A stretch of DNA of 64,000 nucleotides from Progne subis subis (GCA_022316685.1 JAKJHU010001858.1:1-64000); one strand, 5' to 3'; positions 22,172 to 35,200 are shown, counted from the first letter of the stretch. Made by a program: numbers and translations. Notes: generated by a model not told the origin, from the sequence alone.

Positions 22172-22798
22172 CCTCTCTGGAGACCTTGTTCCTGACCCAA
22201 TTTGATGTACTTATTGATATTTCTACTGAAATAGAAGCTGATCTAAATAACACAGTCTCCTTCTGCATGGCACTGAGGCAGGTCCACTGGAAAACTGCTG
22301 TGCTGTCTAGCTTCAGATCAGTTAGGACTCTGATGTTGATGACTGTCGAGGTGGGTGGAAAAAAATGCAGCTCACAACATGCCTTGAAGGCAGTAGGAGC
22401 TGGAGTGCTCAGCACTTTTGCAGCAGCTCTCCACCATGAGGTGTCCACACCTTCCTTGCTTCAGATCCTGTGTCCTGGGGTGCACTGACCTTGATTGCTA
22501 TTGCAGAAAAGCAGAAGTTCTGGAGGATGTTGGGAACTACAGGTGAACTGATGTCAAGTACAACTGCTGTAGCAGAATGAGACCATCTTGGTGTCTCCAG
22601 CACTCATACTCCGCTGCTCGGGTAGAGAGTAGTTTGACCAGTCCATGTCCAGGCTTGGATTCCTGTTTAAACTAAAATTTGGTTGTGGCCTATCTGGTGT
22701 TCAAAGAGAAATGCAACTTCTCTCATAATGACCATACTTGTTCTCTCTTGATGCTAGCCTCCATTGGCGTTTGTCCATGCTGTGTTACAACACAAGTG
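22172..22798. other. Unique sequence, no gene
   Basis: No repeat family or exon recognised. The open frames on both strands are short mirror images of each other and lack domains. Confidence 0.5.
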
Positions 22799-22804
22799 TT
22801 ATAT

Positions 22805-23190
22805 TGTTACCCTGGTTTTTCTGAGCTTTCTTATTAGCCTTCTTGAAATTCATAATGGAGTCAGATCTTTTGGTTACTGTACAATATTAGGAACAGTTTT
22901 CTACCTTTCCCATAGATGTAACATAAACAAACCCTTTGTTTCTCATTCTTTGTCCTTTGTTTGCATATTTCTAACCTGAAAAACAACTGTAACTGACAGT
23001 GGGTCTGGCCACTGAGGCTGAGGGGTGGAAACCCAAAAAGCCAATCTTCTGCCAGATCCACAAATGTATAAAGAAGTAAAGAATAAACAAAGAGGGGGTT
23101 CCTTCTCTCTCCGCTCTGTCAGGAGTAGCTGGAAGAACCTCTGCTTGCGAATACTTGTCTGCGTGTGACTGCTTGTGTGTCTCGGTGACA
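22805..23190 (+). mobile_element. Solo LTR, family C
   Basis: 386 bp, TGTTACCC to GGTGACA, flanked by a perfect 6-bp duplication TTATAT (22799-22804 and 23191-23196). It is homologous to 1309-1710 and to the C provirus LTRs. Confidence 0.93.
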
Positions 23191-23196
23191 TTATAT

Positions 23197-26100
23197 CTCT
23201 ATTAATATCTTTGCTGATTTTATTAGCAGCCCTGCCGTTTACAGTACTTGTGTTGCAAATAGTCCTACATGAAGATACTTAGAAAGATATGTTATGGCTG
23301 TAGAGACCCAAGTGATCAATAACTTTTAGATTACTGTGTCACTAAACAGCAGGCTGAGACATAGAAAGGCACTGTTACTTTAGGGATGATTTTTAGAAAA
23401 TAAATCAATAGTGAATACAGGCTGATTGGTTTCCAGTTCAAATAATTTCAAGAAACATGGAGCCCAGGGGAAACCATACCATTCATACTTGGAAATAAAC
23501 AACACACGCTTGTTTCATTTATGTATTTGGGTCAGTACTCTTGAAAATGGACAGGGAGTTATTAGGCAGGGTATTAATCTGGAAATGGGGAACCTGGGAT
23601 CCCAGCCTTCACTCTAGGGCATGGGGACTGGTGGGTGTAAAGCCCAGTTGAAGCCCTTTTGGAGCTAACAGGGATGTAAATAATAACACATTCAGAGAGG
23701 TGATTTTGCTTTCACAGTTCTCTTTTTTAGTGCTCAAGCAGCCATGGGCTAAATGACGGTGAGTGGCTGTCAGTTGCAGTGAAGGGCTGGGTGGTTTGTA
23801 GACAGGGATGACATGAAGCTGCCAGGGAAGTAGATGCTTCTGCCTCTCCAGGAGGCTGCTGTGACACCTCCCATGTGCAGATGTGTTCACATGGCATGGG
23901 CTGGCTCTGCTGGTGTGCAAGAGTCCCTAGAGCAAACAGCTTCCTGCAGTACCACTGCTCATCCCTGCTGGCTGGTGCTGCCCTGGAACACATCCCTGGA
24001 GATGTGGGGGGAGACTGACAGTGGGTGGTGGCTGCAGGAGCACCCCTGTCCCTTGGTAGTGGGGAAGGGATCTTTCTGAAATTTTTCCAGCACTTCAGGG
24101 ATTTTGCAGCATCCACTGCCAGGAAACATTCCCATGTGAACTTGAGGTGTCTTCAGTTAATTCTTGTTCTAGGGCAAGACCTGCCTTCTACTCTGCACTG
24201 AATCCTCCCAAAGGCTCTTTTGTGGATGTGCTTCAAGGACAGTTTGGTGACAATACAGTTGCCTGTCACGTCTGGGACATAATGCACAGTGACTGAAGGT
24301 CCCAGAAATTTTGCAAGAGTGCTGGTTTTATACCTACTGGTTTATTGGAGCACTACTTTTATCTTGGGATGGGTTGCTGAGTCCTGGAAAGCAGCCAGTG
24401 GAGATGTACAAGTTGTGAAGGGTGTTTTCTAGAACTGCAGCATAGTTCAGCAGCCAAGGGCTGACTCCTGTTCATCCAGTAGTGGCTGAGGAAGGCAAGA
24501 GGCAGAAGACAAGTTGGAAAAACTTATTTGAAGAAAGAAATAAGAGATACTTGAATGTTGTTTTCTCACGTGGCTTTATTCCTCCTTGTCCAAACAAGAG
24601 AAGGAAGCTGGCTTCTCTAATCTGACTTGTGTGCCTCTGCTTGAGAAAGGTGTTTCATGGTGGTGACAAGGTGTGGAATAGTACTTTGGTCTAAGGTTTG
24701 AGATACTTGTAGTTAAGTTCCTGACCTGGATATGCCTATGATACATAACTATGTCACCTGGTCTGGCTGTGCTCTGTGTGCAAAGTGGAGAAAATAGTAT
24801 TCTTCAGTCTCAAAAGAATGAAGGGTAATTATTTTGAGGCACTGAGATAAGGGAAGCTAAGACAAATAGATCTGCTCTCACTGAATTCAGTGGCAGAACT
24901 TTTAATGGGAGCAAGATTTGGGCCCCATCCAAAGAGTTTCATCTGAATTGCATATGGGGGTAGGCATTAAAGGACCCATCTAAGGATCTCCCCTCTGGAG
25001 TACATCTATAAAAGACCCTCTGTAGTTGTGTTCAAAGCTCACAGTAGTGCCAGTCTCCCCAGGACCATTCACTTAGATCATTCAGAAACTCTTTCTTGTC
25101 TAAGCCCTGATGCTCTCCCCCAGTGGAAGAATGTGGTTGAAACTCCCATGCAGGGAAGACTTGAGATTTGTTTTTTATTTGAACCCAAAACATTAACAAA
25201 TTGGACACGTGCTCTAAGACTAGAGCTCGCTCTTATTTAAGCCAATGCAAAACTCTCCTTGATCCCAGCAGGATCAAGGTCTTGAATATTGCTTTCACCT
25301 TTTTAGAATATCTGCCTCTAAATAAACAGATGGTGACAAACTCATTCTGGATTTATCCTCCTTGACTGATTTGCAGCCAGAGAGGTTTGCACATCCTCAT
25401 TCCTGGAACAGAGGAAATCACAGTTAAATGCTGAATGAAAGACCAAGGGCAGGTATCACTGTGCCTTCTCGTGGCACATTCTTTAGCATGTGGAAGTCAG
25501 TGCTGTGATTTAGTCTTTTTTTTTAGCATTTAAACATCTTTAATGCTCTTGTCAGACTAGCATAGTGCTTCTGTTCACTATCTGTGATTTTCTTCCTCTT
25601 CATGCCAAAGTACTGACAGGTGAGTATTATATGTGTAGGAAGCTATTTGTCAGAAACATGTGCCTTTAATATGTTTAAATTCCTTGTAAGTCACTTGATC
25701 AATGTGCAGTACTTATGTCCCTTCTATCTTTGCTCTAAATTCATATTCATCAACAGAGGTTGCTTGGTACTTAATGGGACACCGGGGCACTGAGTGAAGG
25801 GAAGGGACAATACACAAACAGGGTGAAGAATGAGAACAAATGTAGATGAACTTCCTCCAACAGGCACAAGATGCTCATTCCTGAATAAAAAAATGTGAAA
25901 AGGTCAAGTGCCTCCAGAGGTTTCTATTGTGACAGGCACTTAACCCCTTCACTCCTGGTTATCTGCTTCAGCTGCTGGGCCACTCAGTGCTCAAGTGCCA
26001 TTAGCATCAGTGAAATGTGGGGCTGGGGGCGTTGTGAGACCCACCTCCCTTCCAGGTAGCAGGCACAGGAAATAATCCTTGTGGACACTGACCTTGTCAG

Positions 26101-29100
26101 TAGCTGTGTCTAGAGATAATTATTTCCTAACATGTAACCTTTTCATGGTCAATTGCTCCAGTATACTAGACAGAATTGTGATTTCCTTCTATCTTCAGAC
26201 ACACACAAGGTCTTGTCCTTCCTGCTTTGAGGGCGTAACTTAGCAAGTGCACCCAGCACTCACTGAAAAGTGTTGTTTCTATTTTGCTTAAAAGAAAAAG
26301 AGTTTTGCTGCTCTTCCTTGCCACTGAGCAGAAGGGATCTGGGGTATATGCTCACTCCAATGTTGTTTTGACAGACAGACATTTCTCTTTAAGCATCTAA
26401 TACTAACCAGGCAACTGTCAGTGTTTAGTAATCTTCTGCTCCACCAGATTTCTTGCTTGTTGATGGATTTTGGTTTACCATTTCTTAGCCTGTGATGCTT
26501 CAGTGTGTGCCCCTTGACACATCACCAAAGCATCTGCAGAGGCAGGATCAGCAGAGTATGTCAGTCCAGCCGCTCTGAAGATGTCAGCTTTGATGCCATC
26601 AGCACCAACATCAGCATGAGCAGCCAGGGGTGAAGGCAGTTCTCTTGCACGACCCTTGAGCCCAGTCTGCCCCTGCCTCAAGTGCATCCCACAAGGGCTC
26701 TTTGGTGGTTGGGACTGAAGAGAGTGAGGGAGAACACTGTTCTTCCTCCTCCACTCCAAATACTCCTCCTCGCATATTTGTGTTGCAGGAGACTTGGGCA
26801 TACCAGCCAGAACCTTTTTTACAATCTGCTCCTTGTTTTGTAGCAGTATTTCATTGGTTTTAAAATAAAATTGCAAAACCAGGTCAGTTTGCCATTGAGC
26901 CTTGTAAGACTCTTTAGCTAAATCTCCAGACTTTACCTAGAAGTTAATTTGAGCCAGACTTAGGAAAAATATATATTAATATACCCAAAGTCTCATGTGA
27001 GAAACTTGTAGGCAGTGATTTGGGATTCAGAGCCACATTCATATTCCTAAGACTGAATTCAAAGCCATAGTTTAAAAGCAGCCTTGCACATGTGTATGTC
27101 CTGATCTTTAATTAGACAAAACTCCCACTGACATCAATAGGAGTTTGACTTGAATAAGGACTGCAGGATCAGGTCCATTATTTAGTGCCTGGGATTTGAT
27201 TAAGCAGCTAAATTACTAGAACTGTTTCCCCATGTGTATATTTTCCTAATTAATTTTTAAAATAGCTAAGTTCAGCACTGAATATGGTGTACCTCTTACC
27301 ACATGAAATGTATGCTATTTAATCCAAGTTGATGGAGCTATTTGGAAGAGCCTGTAGAGTTTATTTTACAGTTAAGTAGTACTGTTTATTTTAAGCTCAG
27401 AAATAGCCACCATTATGTTAAAATATCATGTTCCAGAGTAGTGCTCTTCTACATCCTAATTCTTGAGTTCTGGCTACTGTGATTGATATTGCAGGTGAGA
27501 AAACACTCTGGAGGCTGGGGAAGAACTTATTCTCTAAGATGATTTTTAAATTTAATGCTTTGTAAAGGTTTTTTGTCTTATCAGTTATTTTTTTGCTTGT
27601 TTTTGTTTAGTGCCTCAACATACTGTCTGTGGTAGACTATGTATCAGAATAAGTGTATATTATTTGATTTTTGCTGAAATTTCAGTCTAATACTGTGGGC
27701 TGGAGTTGATATATTTGCTGCAGAAGGACTTGCTTTCACAACTGAGAGACTGTTCTTTGTTTGAAACAGAGACTTGTTCTGTAAGAAGAATAGGGAGATC
27801 ATATATGGGTTTCTAAGTGGAAAAATATTGTGAAAGGACTTGCAATGCCAAAAAGTAAAATCTGTTCTCCCTAAATGTATATATGCATGTATGTGTTTGT
27901 ATGTGTGGGCCTTGTGTACAGACATAAATAGACTTGTAGCTGGCATAATGCACAGTCCCTACTCATGCTGTTGACTATTGTTTAATAATGCATGTTCTCC
28001 CATTACTCTCCAGCTGAATTCTTAAGGCATTACCATAGGAATTTTCCCTTTTGGGGGATTGCAGTAGAACTCCAGGACTAGCTGTTTTTGTGATGTGCAT
28101 CTTGCAGTAGCCCTTATTCAGGAACTCCATCCAAGCATCTCATGCAGAGAATGAATCCATCGGTTGTCCTCAGAGAAGAGCTCCACGCTGCAGCCACAGT
28201 GAGCCTTGTGCCTTTGAATCTGTCAGGGTGGTGGGAGCTTGGATTCTGTCATGCTCAAAGCATGGCTAATAGTTGGAATTCCAGCATAGCACCAGATGAA
28301 GTGGGATACAGTCAAATGTACTGCTCAGAGAGGTAGGCTTGAAGACTTTAGAAACCATTCTGCTCCTTTAAGGATCTAAGAATTCTCAATAAGTAAACAA
28401 GTCATGGCTCTGAAACTGCAGCCAGTCGGAAACTGGCTGAGGTCTGCAGTATTGTTGTCTTTTCAAATGACAACTTTTTGTTTGTTCCACCAATGCCAGA
28501 AACTTGCCTGCAAAATAAGCAGTCCTGTACCCTTGAAAAATTAGCGATTGGGTCCACCCAAAATGATGAGATGATCTTCAAAATGGGAAGATTATCTTTT
28601 ATGGAGTCCTTTTGAAGGCTGTCTTGCTGTCTTGGTTTGTCAACTTTTATTCTGCATTCAGCTCATATTTTGAAGACTTTCTATGGCAGTTATAGAAAGG
28701 AATAGAAGGGATGGAAACTTTCAGCTTTTATTTAAAAATAAAAATAGGTAACTGTCTTGCAGCCACTTGATTTCTGCAGCTGAAATTCTCTGAATCATCA
28801 TGATTTATCATTGCTAGTGATGACTAGAAGTGCTGTCTATGCATTTGGGATCCCTTGGGTTTTAAATAAAATTTGGAGATATCTTGGGTGTGTGTCATGT
28901 CATTTCCCCCAGCCCCTACTGCATCTCATTAAAACTGAGGAGACTCCTCGGTTATGAAAATATAAATGGTAAGAAGGGAGTGCAAAGTCTATTTGTGGTA
29001 ATTCAGGCTGTAATTTGTCTCCCAAAGCTGTGGGACGCTTCGCTCCTTCTCTCTGTGGCACTCTGACCTCCTCTAGTGGTGGCTGTGCCACTGAAAGCCT

Positions 29101-29405
29101 CTGCCAGCTCTGCCTGGGGATCCAGCACTGGGCTCTGCTCACCTGGGCTGGGAGCTCTGCTGCAAGACATCTCCTGCTGTGTAAGCTTCCTGGTTCTCTC
29201 AGATTCAGTCGTGTTCTCAGCTTCTGCCCTGATTTTTCCTTTGGGCAATACCAGAAGTTTCTTGTCAGTGTGTCACTCGGAGGAGCCAGAGAGACGTGAT
29301 GGTGGAAGTCTGACAGCTCCTGTCAGCCCTCTTGTTTTTAGTCTAGGTTTCTAAAGTATGAAACCAGCAAGGAACAAATACCAAAAGGTGGGGTTTTTTT
29401 CTCTC
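23197..29405. other. Long unique stretch, no gene recognised
   Basis: About 6.2 kb of DNA with bird-like composition. I see no ORF with a recognisable domain, no splice-bounded exon I can support and no RNA gene. Faint ancient repeat remnants occur near 24880-24970 and 27100-27178. It could be intronic or intergenic. Confidence 0.5.
27100..27178. repeat. Palindromic ancient repeat remnant
   Basis: The core ACTCCCACTGACATCAATAGG is followed by AGTTT to make a near-perfect palindrome, flanked by outer CCTGATC and GATCAGG arms. This pattern is common as an old dispersed repeat in amniote genomes. The family name is not certain. Confidence 0.5.
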
Positions 29406-29411
29406 TCCTCC

Positions 29412-29734
29412 TGTTGTAATGCATTAATTTGGTTTATATTGTGTTTTATCGGATTTGTAATCCATTTCATGGTTTTTTCCTTACTCAGCTGTAACCTAAC
29501 TCTTCCCCTCCCACTTCTCCCTTATTGGGTGGTGCCTCTGGGCCCTGCCCCCTGGGGGAAAAAGCCACGACATGGGAGGGGGGGTCTCTCTAGCACCGGC
29601 GAGTCATCGGGACAGCTCCAGCCAAGCAGGGCAGGACTTGAAAATAAAAGTTGTAATATCCCACCTGAAGCCAGAGAGCAGACTCTTTTACGTTTGCCAT
29701 TGGCGGTCATCTAGTCTCGTGGGGAAAAACTACA
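29412..29734 (+). repeat. 5' LTR of the B provirus
   Basis: 323 bp, TGTTGTAATG to AACTACA. AAATAAAAG near 29642 is the likely polyadenylation signal. It pairs with 35928-36253 and with solo B LTRs at 12428 and 57009. Confidence 0.92.
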
Positions 29735-29736
29735 AC

Positions 29737-29754
29737 TGGTGCCTTACGTGCGGC
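29737..29754 (+). promoter_or_regulatory. Primer binding site of the B provirus
   Basis: TGGTGCCTTACGTGCGGC starts 2 bases after the 5' LTR. The related A element has TGGCGCCTAAATGTGCGG at the same place. I could not match it to one tRNA with confidence. Confidence 0.65.
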
Positions 29755-30101
29755 TCGAAGCCACAAAAGGTTCCCAAAAAGCTGGAAGAATCACTCAGGG
29801 AGCACGTGGCCGAGGAATCCCACGCAGAGACAGACCCGTCAGGCTTGGCATTCGCTGTGGAGTCTCTGAAACACAGGATTCTACAGGCCAGGGCTGCAGT
29901 TTTCTCCTTTGGACTCAAAAACCCCATCGGAGTGCTGCAAAGAAGCCCCCGACCGGCAAGCTACTCTCAGAGAAAGTGACGACGTGTTCGTGGAAAACTG
30001 ATCCTGGGAACTGAGACTGGAAGCTCTTTTTGCACCAAAAAGGGTCAGTCTCAGGCAAAAGGAGTGATTGGGAAAGAAGGGAAAGGAACGCTGGATTTTT
30101 G

Positions 30102-30294
30102 GTGAGTACCACCTTCGGTTTTTTAAGGGAAAATCTTTTTAAGGGGCATTAAAACCTCAGAGAAAAGAGTTTCTCCTTTCACGGAAGGCTTTTGCTTTCA
30201 GAGTAAAAAACCTTCAAAGTGCTTTCTTTCAGCAGCCTGGGAGAGGGTGGAAAAGGAAACTGTTTCCCCTTTTGGGTTTTTTTTCTCTCTCCAG
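30102..30294 (+). other. Candidate leader intron (GT-AG)
   Basis: A strong donor G|GTGAGTACC at 30101 and an acceptor TTTTCTCTCTCCAG ending at 30294 bracket 193 nt in the 5' leader upstream of gag. The same donor and acceptor occur at the same relative places in the two A elements (59914-59717 on minus, 63023-63235 on plus). Splicing has not been shown. Confidence 0.45.
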
Positions 30295-30365
30295 CGAGTG
30301 TTTTTCCTTTCGGTTTCTCAGTCACAGATAAAAGGAGACATAGAAACTTAAAATCGGAGCCAAAA

Positions 30366-32180
30366 ATGGGTGCTAGGCTGTCTTTGTCTCAACAAAGATC
30401 CTATTATCAGATTTTAAGTGTCTCAGAGGATGGAAAAACCCATTTTTCCAAGAAGCAATTAAAAAATTTCCTTCAGTGGTTATTTGCTCAATTTCCAGAT
30501 GTATCATCTAAGCAAATAAGCTCCCCAGAATTTTGGGAAACTGTTGTAAAAAAATTGTCTCAATCAAGCTCCCCTAATGATAAACAAAAAGCAAATTTTG
30601 CTCTTTGGAGCTTGCAGATTCTATTTGCAATGCAAAAACAAAATAAAAAGAAAAAAAAAAGCCAGTTCCTTGTAGACTTTCCCCAGTTTCCTCAGTTTCT
30701 CCCTATCCTGACCCCAAAATCCCTTCCCCAAAATCAAATATTCCTCGAGAAACCCCTAAACTTTCCCCAAAACTCCCTTCTTCCCCAGCTGGTAAACCCC
30801 GGGTTAGGTTTACTTTTGCAGGCAGTCCAAGTACACAAAAACCCCATCTTAGTGAATCCCAAGCTAGTCTTAATTCGGAAGGGGGGTCACAAGATGGAGG
30901 GGACTCCTTTGTTCCCCAAAATGGCCGAAGCCATGTGCTCTCGAGTCATAAGGAGCCTCTCTCTTTGTCTGTCCCTCCTTCCCGCAATCCCTTTCGCAAT
31001 CCCTTCTTCTCCCCAGACCCCTCCTTCCCTTCGGTGCCGCCCCCAGCACTGTCCTCTCCTCTGACTCTGCCCCCCACCCTCAAACCTCCCCCCTCCAGCT
31101 CCGCCCCTTGTGATTCAAGCCTCCAGCCCCTCCCTGCCCCTGGATCCCATGGTTTCCCCGCCCACAGTCCCAGTTCCCATGCCCCGTGGCGGGGGAGCCA
31201 GGAACCCAGAAGCAGGAACTGATCCCAGCTTCTCTGCCACCCCTGTCACATACCGATGGTCAAAAAGAGGGGATGCTGTCCACAGTAATTGGGACCCCTT
31301 CCCCCAACAAGCGATTCAGGGTTTATGTAAAGCTCAGTCCAAATTTGGATATGAAAGTGAATACTTTCGCAGTCTTTTAAAAGCAAATTTAGCAGGGAAT
31401 CCTATTGTTCCCTTTGACCTCCAGGAGCTTTTTTCTGCCCTCCTTTCATCCACACAGTTTAGGCTTTGGGACTCCACATGGAAAAAAAGACTAAGAGATT
31501 TACTCCCAGAACTTTGGCAAAATCCTGAAATGGCTGTTGTTAATAATAATTTGCCAATTCGATTAGAATATCTATGTGGTAATGGTGAATGGGTAGCAGC
31601 ACTCAAGCAAGCTCAAGAAATTCCTTTAGCTGTTTTAGAACACATTAAAGAGACTGCTTTAAAAGCATTCTTTTCAATCCAGCCCTATGGGTCCTTCCAA
31701 CCTTACAGTAAAATAAAGCAGCTTCCATCAGAACCTTTTGTAATGTTTGTTGAGTGATTAACCCGAGCTATCGAGTTACAGGTTAAGAATGAAGGAGCCC
31801 AATAAAAGGTCCTGGAAGAGATGGCACTGACCAATGCAAACGAACAGTGCAAGGCAGCCATCCTCAGCCTGCCCATGGAACCGGCTCCAACCTTAGATGA
31901 CATGCTGCACGTTTGTACCCAGAAAGTTCCTTTCATGACAGCACACCTTAATCACAGTTCCAGAGATGCATTCAGACCACCGCAAAGAGCTGCTGCAGCA
32001 GACACCATGCCCCCTGTGCCTGTGCCACAGCCACCACCCAAGAGAAGAACAACATGTCTCCTGTGTGATCAGGCTGGACGTTGGGCATCTCAATGCCCTT
32101 TAAAGAAGCAATTTCTGGACTTTCGGGAAAATGAGGGTGGGAGGTCTCAAGAGTTCAAAGGGAATTTTTCAAAAAACTAA
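30366..32180 (+). pseudogene. B provirus gag
   Basis: A single reading frame of 604 codons from ATG 30366 (MGARLSLSQQRSYY) to TAA 32178-32180, broken only by three in-frame stops: TGA 31062-31064, TGA 31755-31757 and TAA 31803-31805. The MGAR start suggests N-myristoylation of matrix. A Pro/Ser-rich segment (about codons 200-280) follows. Capsid then runs with PVTYRWSKRGDAVHSN and a major homology region around KQLPSEPFVMFVE, where the second stop falls. Nucleocapsid has a knuckle CLLCDQAGRWASQC in which the zinc-binding His is Arg. The frame ends in the slippery AAAAAAC then TAA. Confidence 0.9.
32171..32177 (+). promoter_or_regulatory. Gag -1 frameshift site A AAA AAC, first of two
   Basis: The heptamer is in X XXY YYZ phase with gag and is followed at once by the gag stop TAA (32178-32180). 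Five bases downstream, TGTCAGC (32183-32189) can pair with GCCGACA (32207-32213) with one mismatch. An inner GCT/AGC extends it to a hairpin with a 9-base loop, the usual layout of a -1 frameshift stimulator. A slip enters a frame that is open for 24 codons. Confidence 0.8.
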
Positions 32181-32251
32181 AATGTCAGCGCTTACTTGCC
32201 CAGCGTGCCGACATAAATAGGGCAAATCCGAGGAGGGGGAGAAAAAACTAG
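32177..32251 (+). other. 24-codon bridging reading frame
   Basis: After the first slip the frame is open from 32177 to the TAG at 32249-32251. It is short and basic at its end (RRGRKN) with no domain I recognise. It ends in a second A AAA AAC directly before its stop. In the C provirus the equivalent middle frame holds the whole dUTPase-protease; here that domain is in the pol frame. Confidence 0.75.
32242..32248 (+). promoter_or_regulatory. Second -1 frameshift site A AAA AAC
   Basis: It is in X XXY YYZ phase with the bridging frame and abuts its stop TAG (32249-32251). A second -1 slip enters the frame of pro-pol, which is open from 32221 onward. I see no strong hairpin just downstream. 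Confidence 0.78.
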
Positions 32252-35200
32252 AAAATGCAAATGTTAAATTAAATAATCCTGTTATAACCAGTTCTACCTT
32301 TCAGCAGAAGTCACCAGATATGACCCTTTCAGATCATGACGTGAGCAGACCCTGTCTAACCACAGAATGTCTCCAAGAGCCTTTTAGGTTGCAACTGACA
32401 GAATCCTTGCACCTAAGTGACACAGACTGGCATTTAGGTTCATTGGATCTACAAGTGCTAGGCTCCTGGCAACATGTTGGCAGTAAGTATGTCATCCTCA
32501 GGGACACCAAGTACACACGGAGAGAGGTCGAGATCCTTCCTGGTCTCATCTCATCAAACCCTAAACAACTAGTTCTCTGGCTGCGCTGTGTCCGTCCACC
32601 TTTGTTTCTGCCTAAGGGGCAGATAATAGCTCAGGCAATTGCAGCACCTGACCCGTTCCCTGAAAAAAACAGCACAAGGAACAAACACCTTGAGGTTTGC
32701 CCCACACGAGTTATTGGGAGGGACAAACTCATAATAGGGTGTGAGGTCCGTCACGGTGGGGAAGTAATAAACCTCAAAGGAGTTTTGGACACAGGCGCAT
32801 ATATAACAATTGTACCAGAAAGGATGTGGCCCTCACATTGGGAACTGCAAAATGTGGTTGGGCACGTAGAAGGTGTAGGGGGAATGAAATGGGCAAAACA
32901 ATCAAAAAGTGTTGTACAAATTAAGGGGCCAAATGGACAATTAGCTACACTGTGTCCATTTGTTTTAGATTATTCAGAGCCCTTGTGGGGGAGAGACCTG
33001 ATGCCCCAGTGGGGGGTCACGACTGGCATTCCAGATGCCCTCCCGGTTTTTCAGGCTGCGGCCACTGAAGAGCGCCCTACCCAGAAACACAATTGGAAAA
33101 CTGATTCACCAGTCTGGGTAGAGCAGTGGCCTCTTAGTAAAGAAAAACTGAATGCGCTTCAGGAGCTAGTGGATGAACAGCTAGCTAAAGGCCACATTGT
33201 GGAAACCACGTCTCCATGGAATTCCCCAGTCTTTGTTATAAAACAGGCAAAAAAAGGCAAGTGGTGGCTCCTCCACAATCTCCGTCAAATTAATAATGTC
33301 ATTGAGGACATGGGTTCTCTCCAGCCAGGGATGCCATCCCCAGTGATGCTCCCTCAAAATTGGAATTTGGCAATTATTGATATCAAAGATTGTTTTTTCC
33401 AGATCCCTCTGCACCCTGATGATGCCCCACGTTTCGCCTTCACAGTCCCTACACTCAACCAAGAAGCCCCGAGGAAAAGATACCACTGGAAATTTCTTCC
33501 CCAAGGGATGAAAAACTCGCCATCTATTTGTCAGTGGTACCTCTCTTCCCTGCTGTCCCCAGTGCACGCAGCTGTAGGAGAAGCCATCATCCTGCACTAC
33601 ATGGATGATGTGCTCGTGTGTGCCCCCAATGATGACTTACTGTCCCACGCGCTTGACCTGACAATCGATTCTTTGGTTGTTGCAGGGTTCAAGCTTCAGG
33701 AGGAAAAGATTCAAAGGATGCCGCCTTGGAAGTACCTGGGTCTGGAGATTGGTAAGCGGACCATTGTGCCGCAAAAATTGGTTGTCAAAAATAACATCAA
33801 GACCTTAGCAGATGTCCAGCAGTTGTGTGGGTCCTTAAATTGGGTAAGATCTTGGCTAGGTCTGACCACTGAAGACCTAGACCCCCTCTTTAGTCTTTTA
33901 AAAGGGGGAGAGGAGCTAAGGTCTCCTAGGACCCTCACCCAAGAGGCAAGACCAGCCCTAGAAAAGGTACAGGACTGTATGGCCACCAGACAGGCCAACA
34001 GGTGCAAATCAGACTTGCCATTTAAATTCATCATTTTAGGCAAACTGCCACACCTACACGGGGTGATTTTTCAGTGGGAAAGAGTGGAAAAATCAAAAAA
34101 GGACAAAGACTGTAGGGATCCCCTCTTTATCATAGAGTGGGTTTTCCTCAGTCACCACCAGTCCAAAAGAATGACCAGGCCACAGGAACTGGTAGCAGAA
34201 TTGATCCAGAAAGGCAGGACCCGGATCCGGGAGTTGGCAGGATGTGATTTTGAGTGCATTCAAATCCCAATTGAGATAAACTCGGGCCAAATCACAAAAG
34301 CAATGTTGGAGCACCTGATTCATGAGAATGAAGCTTTGCTGTTTGCTCTGGATAGCTACACAGGACAAATTTCAATTCATCGGCCTGCCCACAAGTTATT
34401 TAGAGAACAAATTCAGTTCAAATTGTCATTAAAAAGTGTTCAGAGCAGGAGGCCTTTAAAGGCTTTAATCATTTTTACAAATGCATCTGGAACATCTCAT
34501 AAATCAGTAATAACATGGAAAAATCCTCAAACTCAGCAGTGGGAAAAAGATATTGTCGAGGTGAAAGGATCACCCCAGGTAGCTGAGTTGGCTGCAGTTG
34601 TTAGAGCTTTTGAGAAGTTTCCTGAACCACTCAATTTGGTCACAGATTCGGCCTATGTAGCAGGTGTAGTATCCAGAGCTGAGCAGGCTGTACTGAGTGA
34701 GGGCTCCAATTCTGCACTTTTCAACTTGCTCTCAAAACTAGTAAATCTGATCTCCCACCGAGAGCAACAATTTTATGTGATGCACGTTAGATCACACACC
34801 GATTTACCAGGATTCATAGCCGAGGGCAACAGAAGGGCTGATGCTCTTGCTGCACCTGTGGAGATGGCCCCACTCCCAAACATCTTTGAACAAGCGAAGA
34901 TCAGCCATCAGCTTTTTCACCAGAATGTACCAGGCCTAGTCCGCCAATTCCACCTAACTCGGGAACAGGCTCGGGCAATTGTGTCAATGTCTCCCTCGTG
35001 CCAGCAACACGCACTCCCAGCCCTGAGTGCAAAAGCAAACCCCAGGGGATTGAACAGCTGTGAGGTATGGCAGACAGATGTGACACACATCATGTCCTTT
35101 GGTAGGCAAAGGTATGTCCATGTATCTGTGGACACCTTTTCTGGAGCTGTCTATGCCTTTGCCCACACAGGGGAGAAGTCTAGTGATGCCATGAAACACC

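Noticed and set aside
26475..26876. 133-codon minus-strand open frame
   Set aside because: No domain, no splice sites I can defend and no neighbouring exons. A real terminal exon cannot be excluded, but there is no positive evidence.
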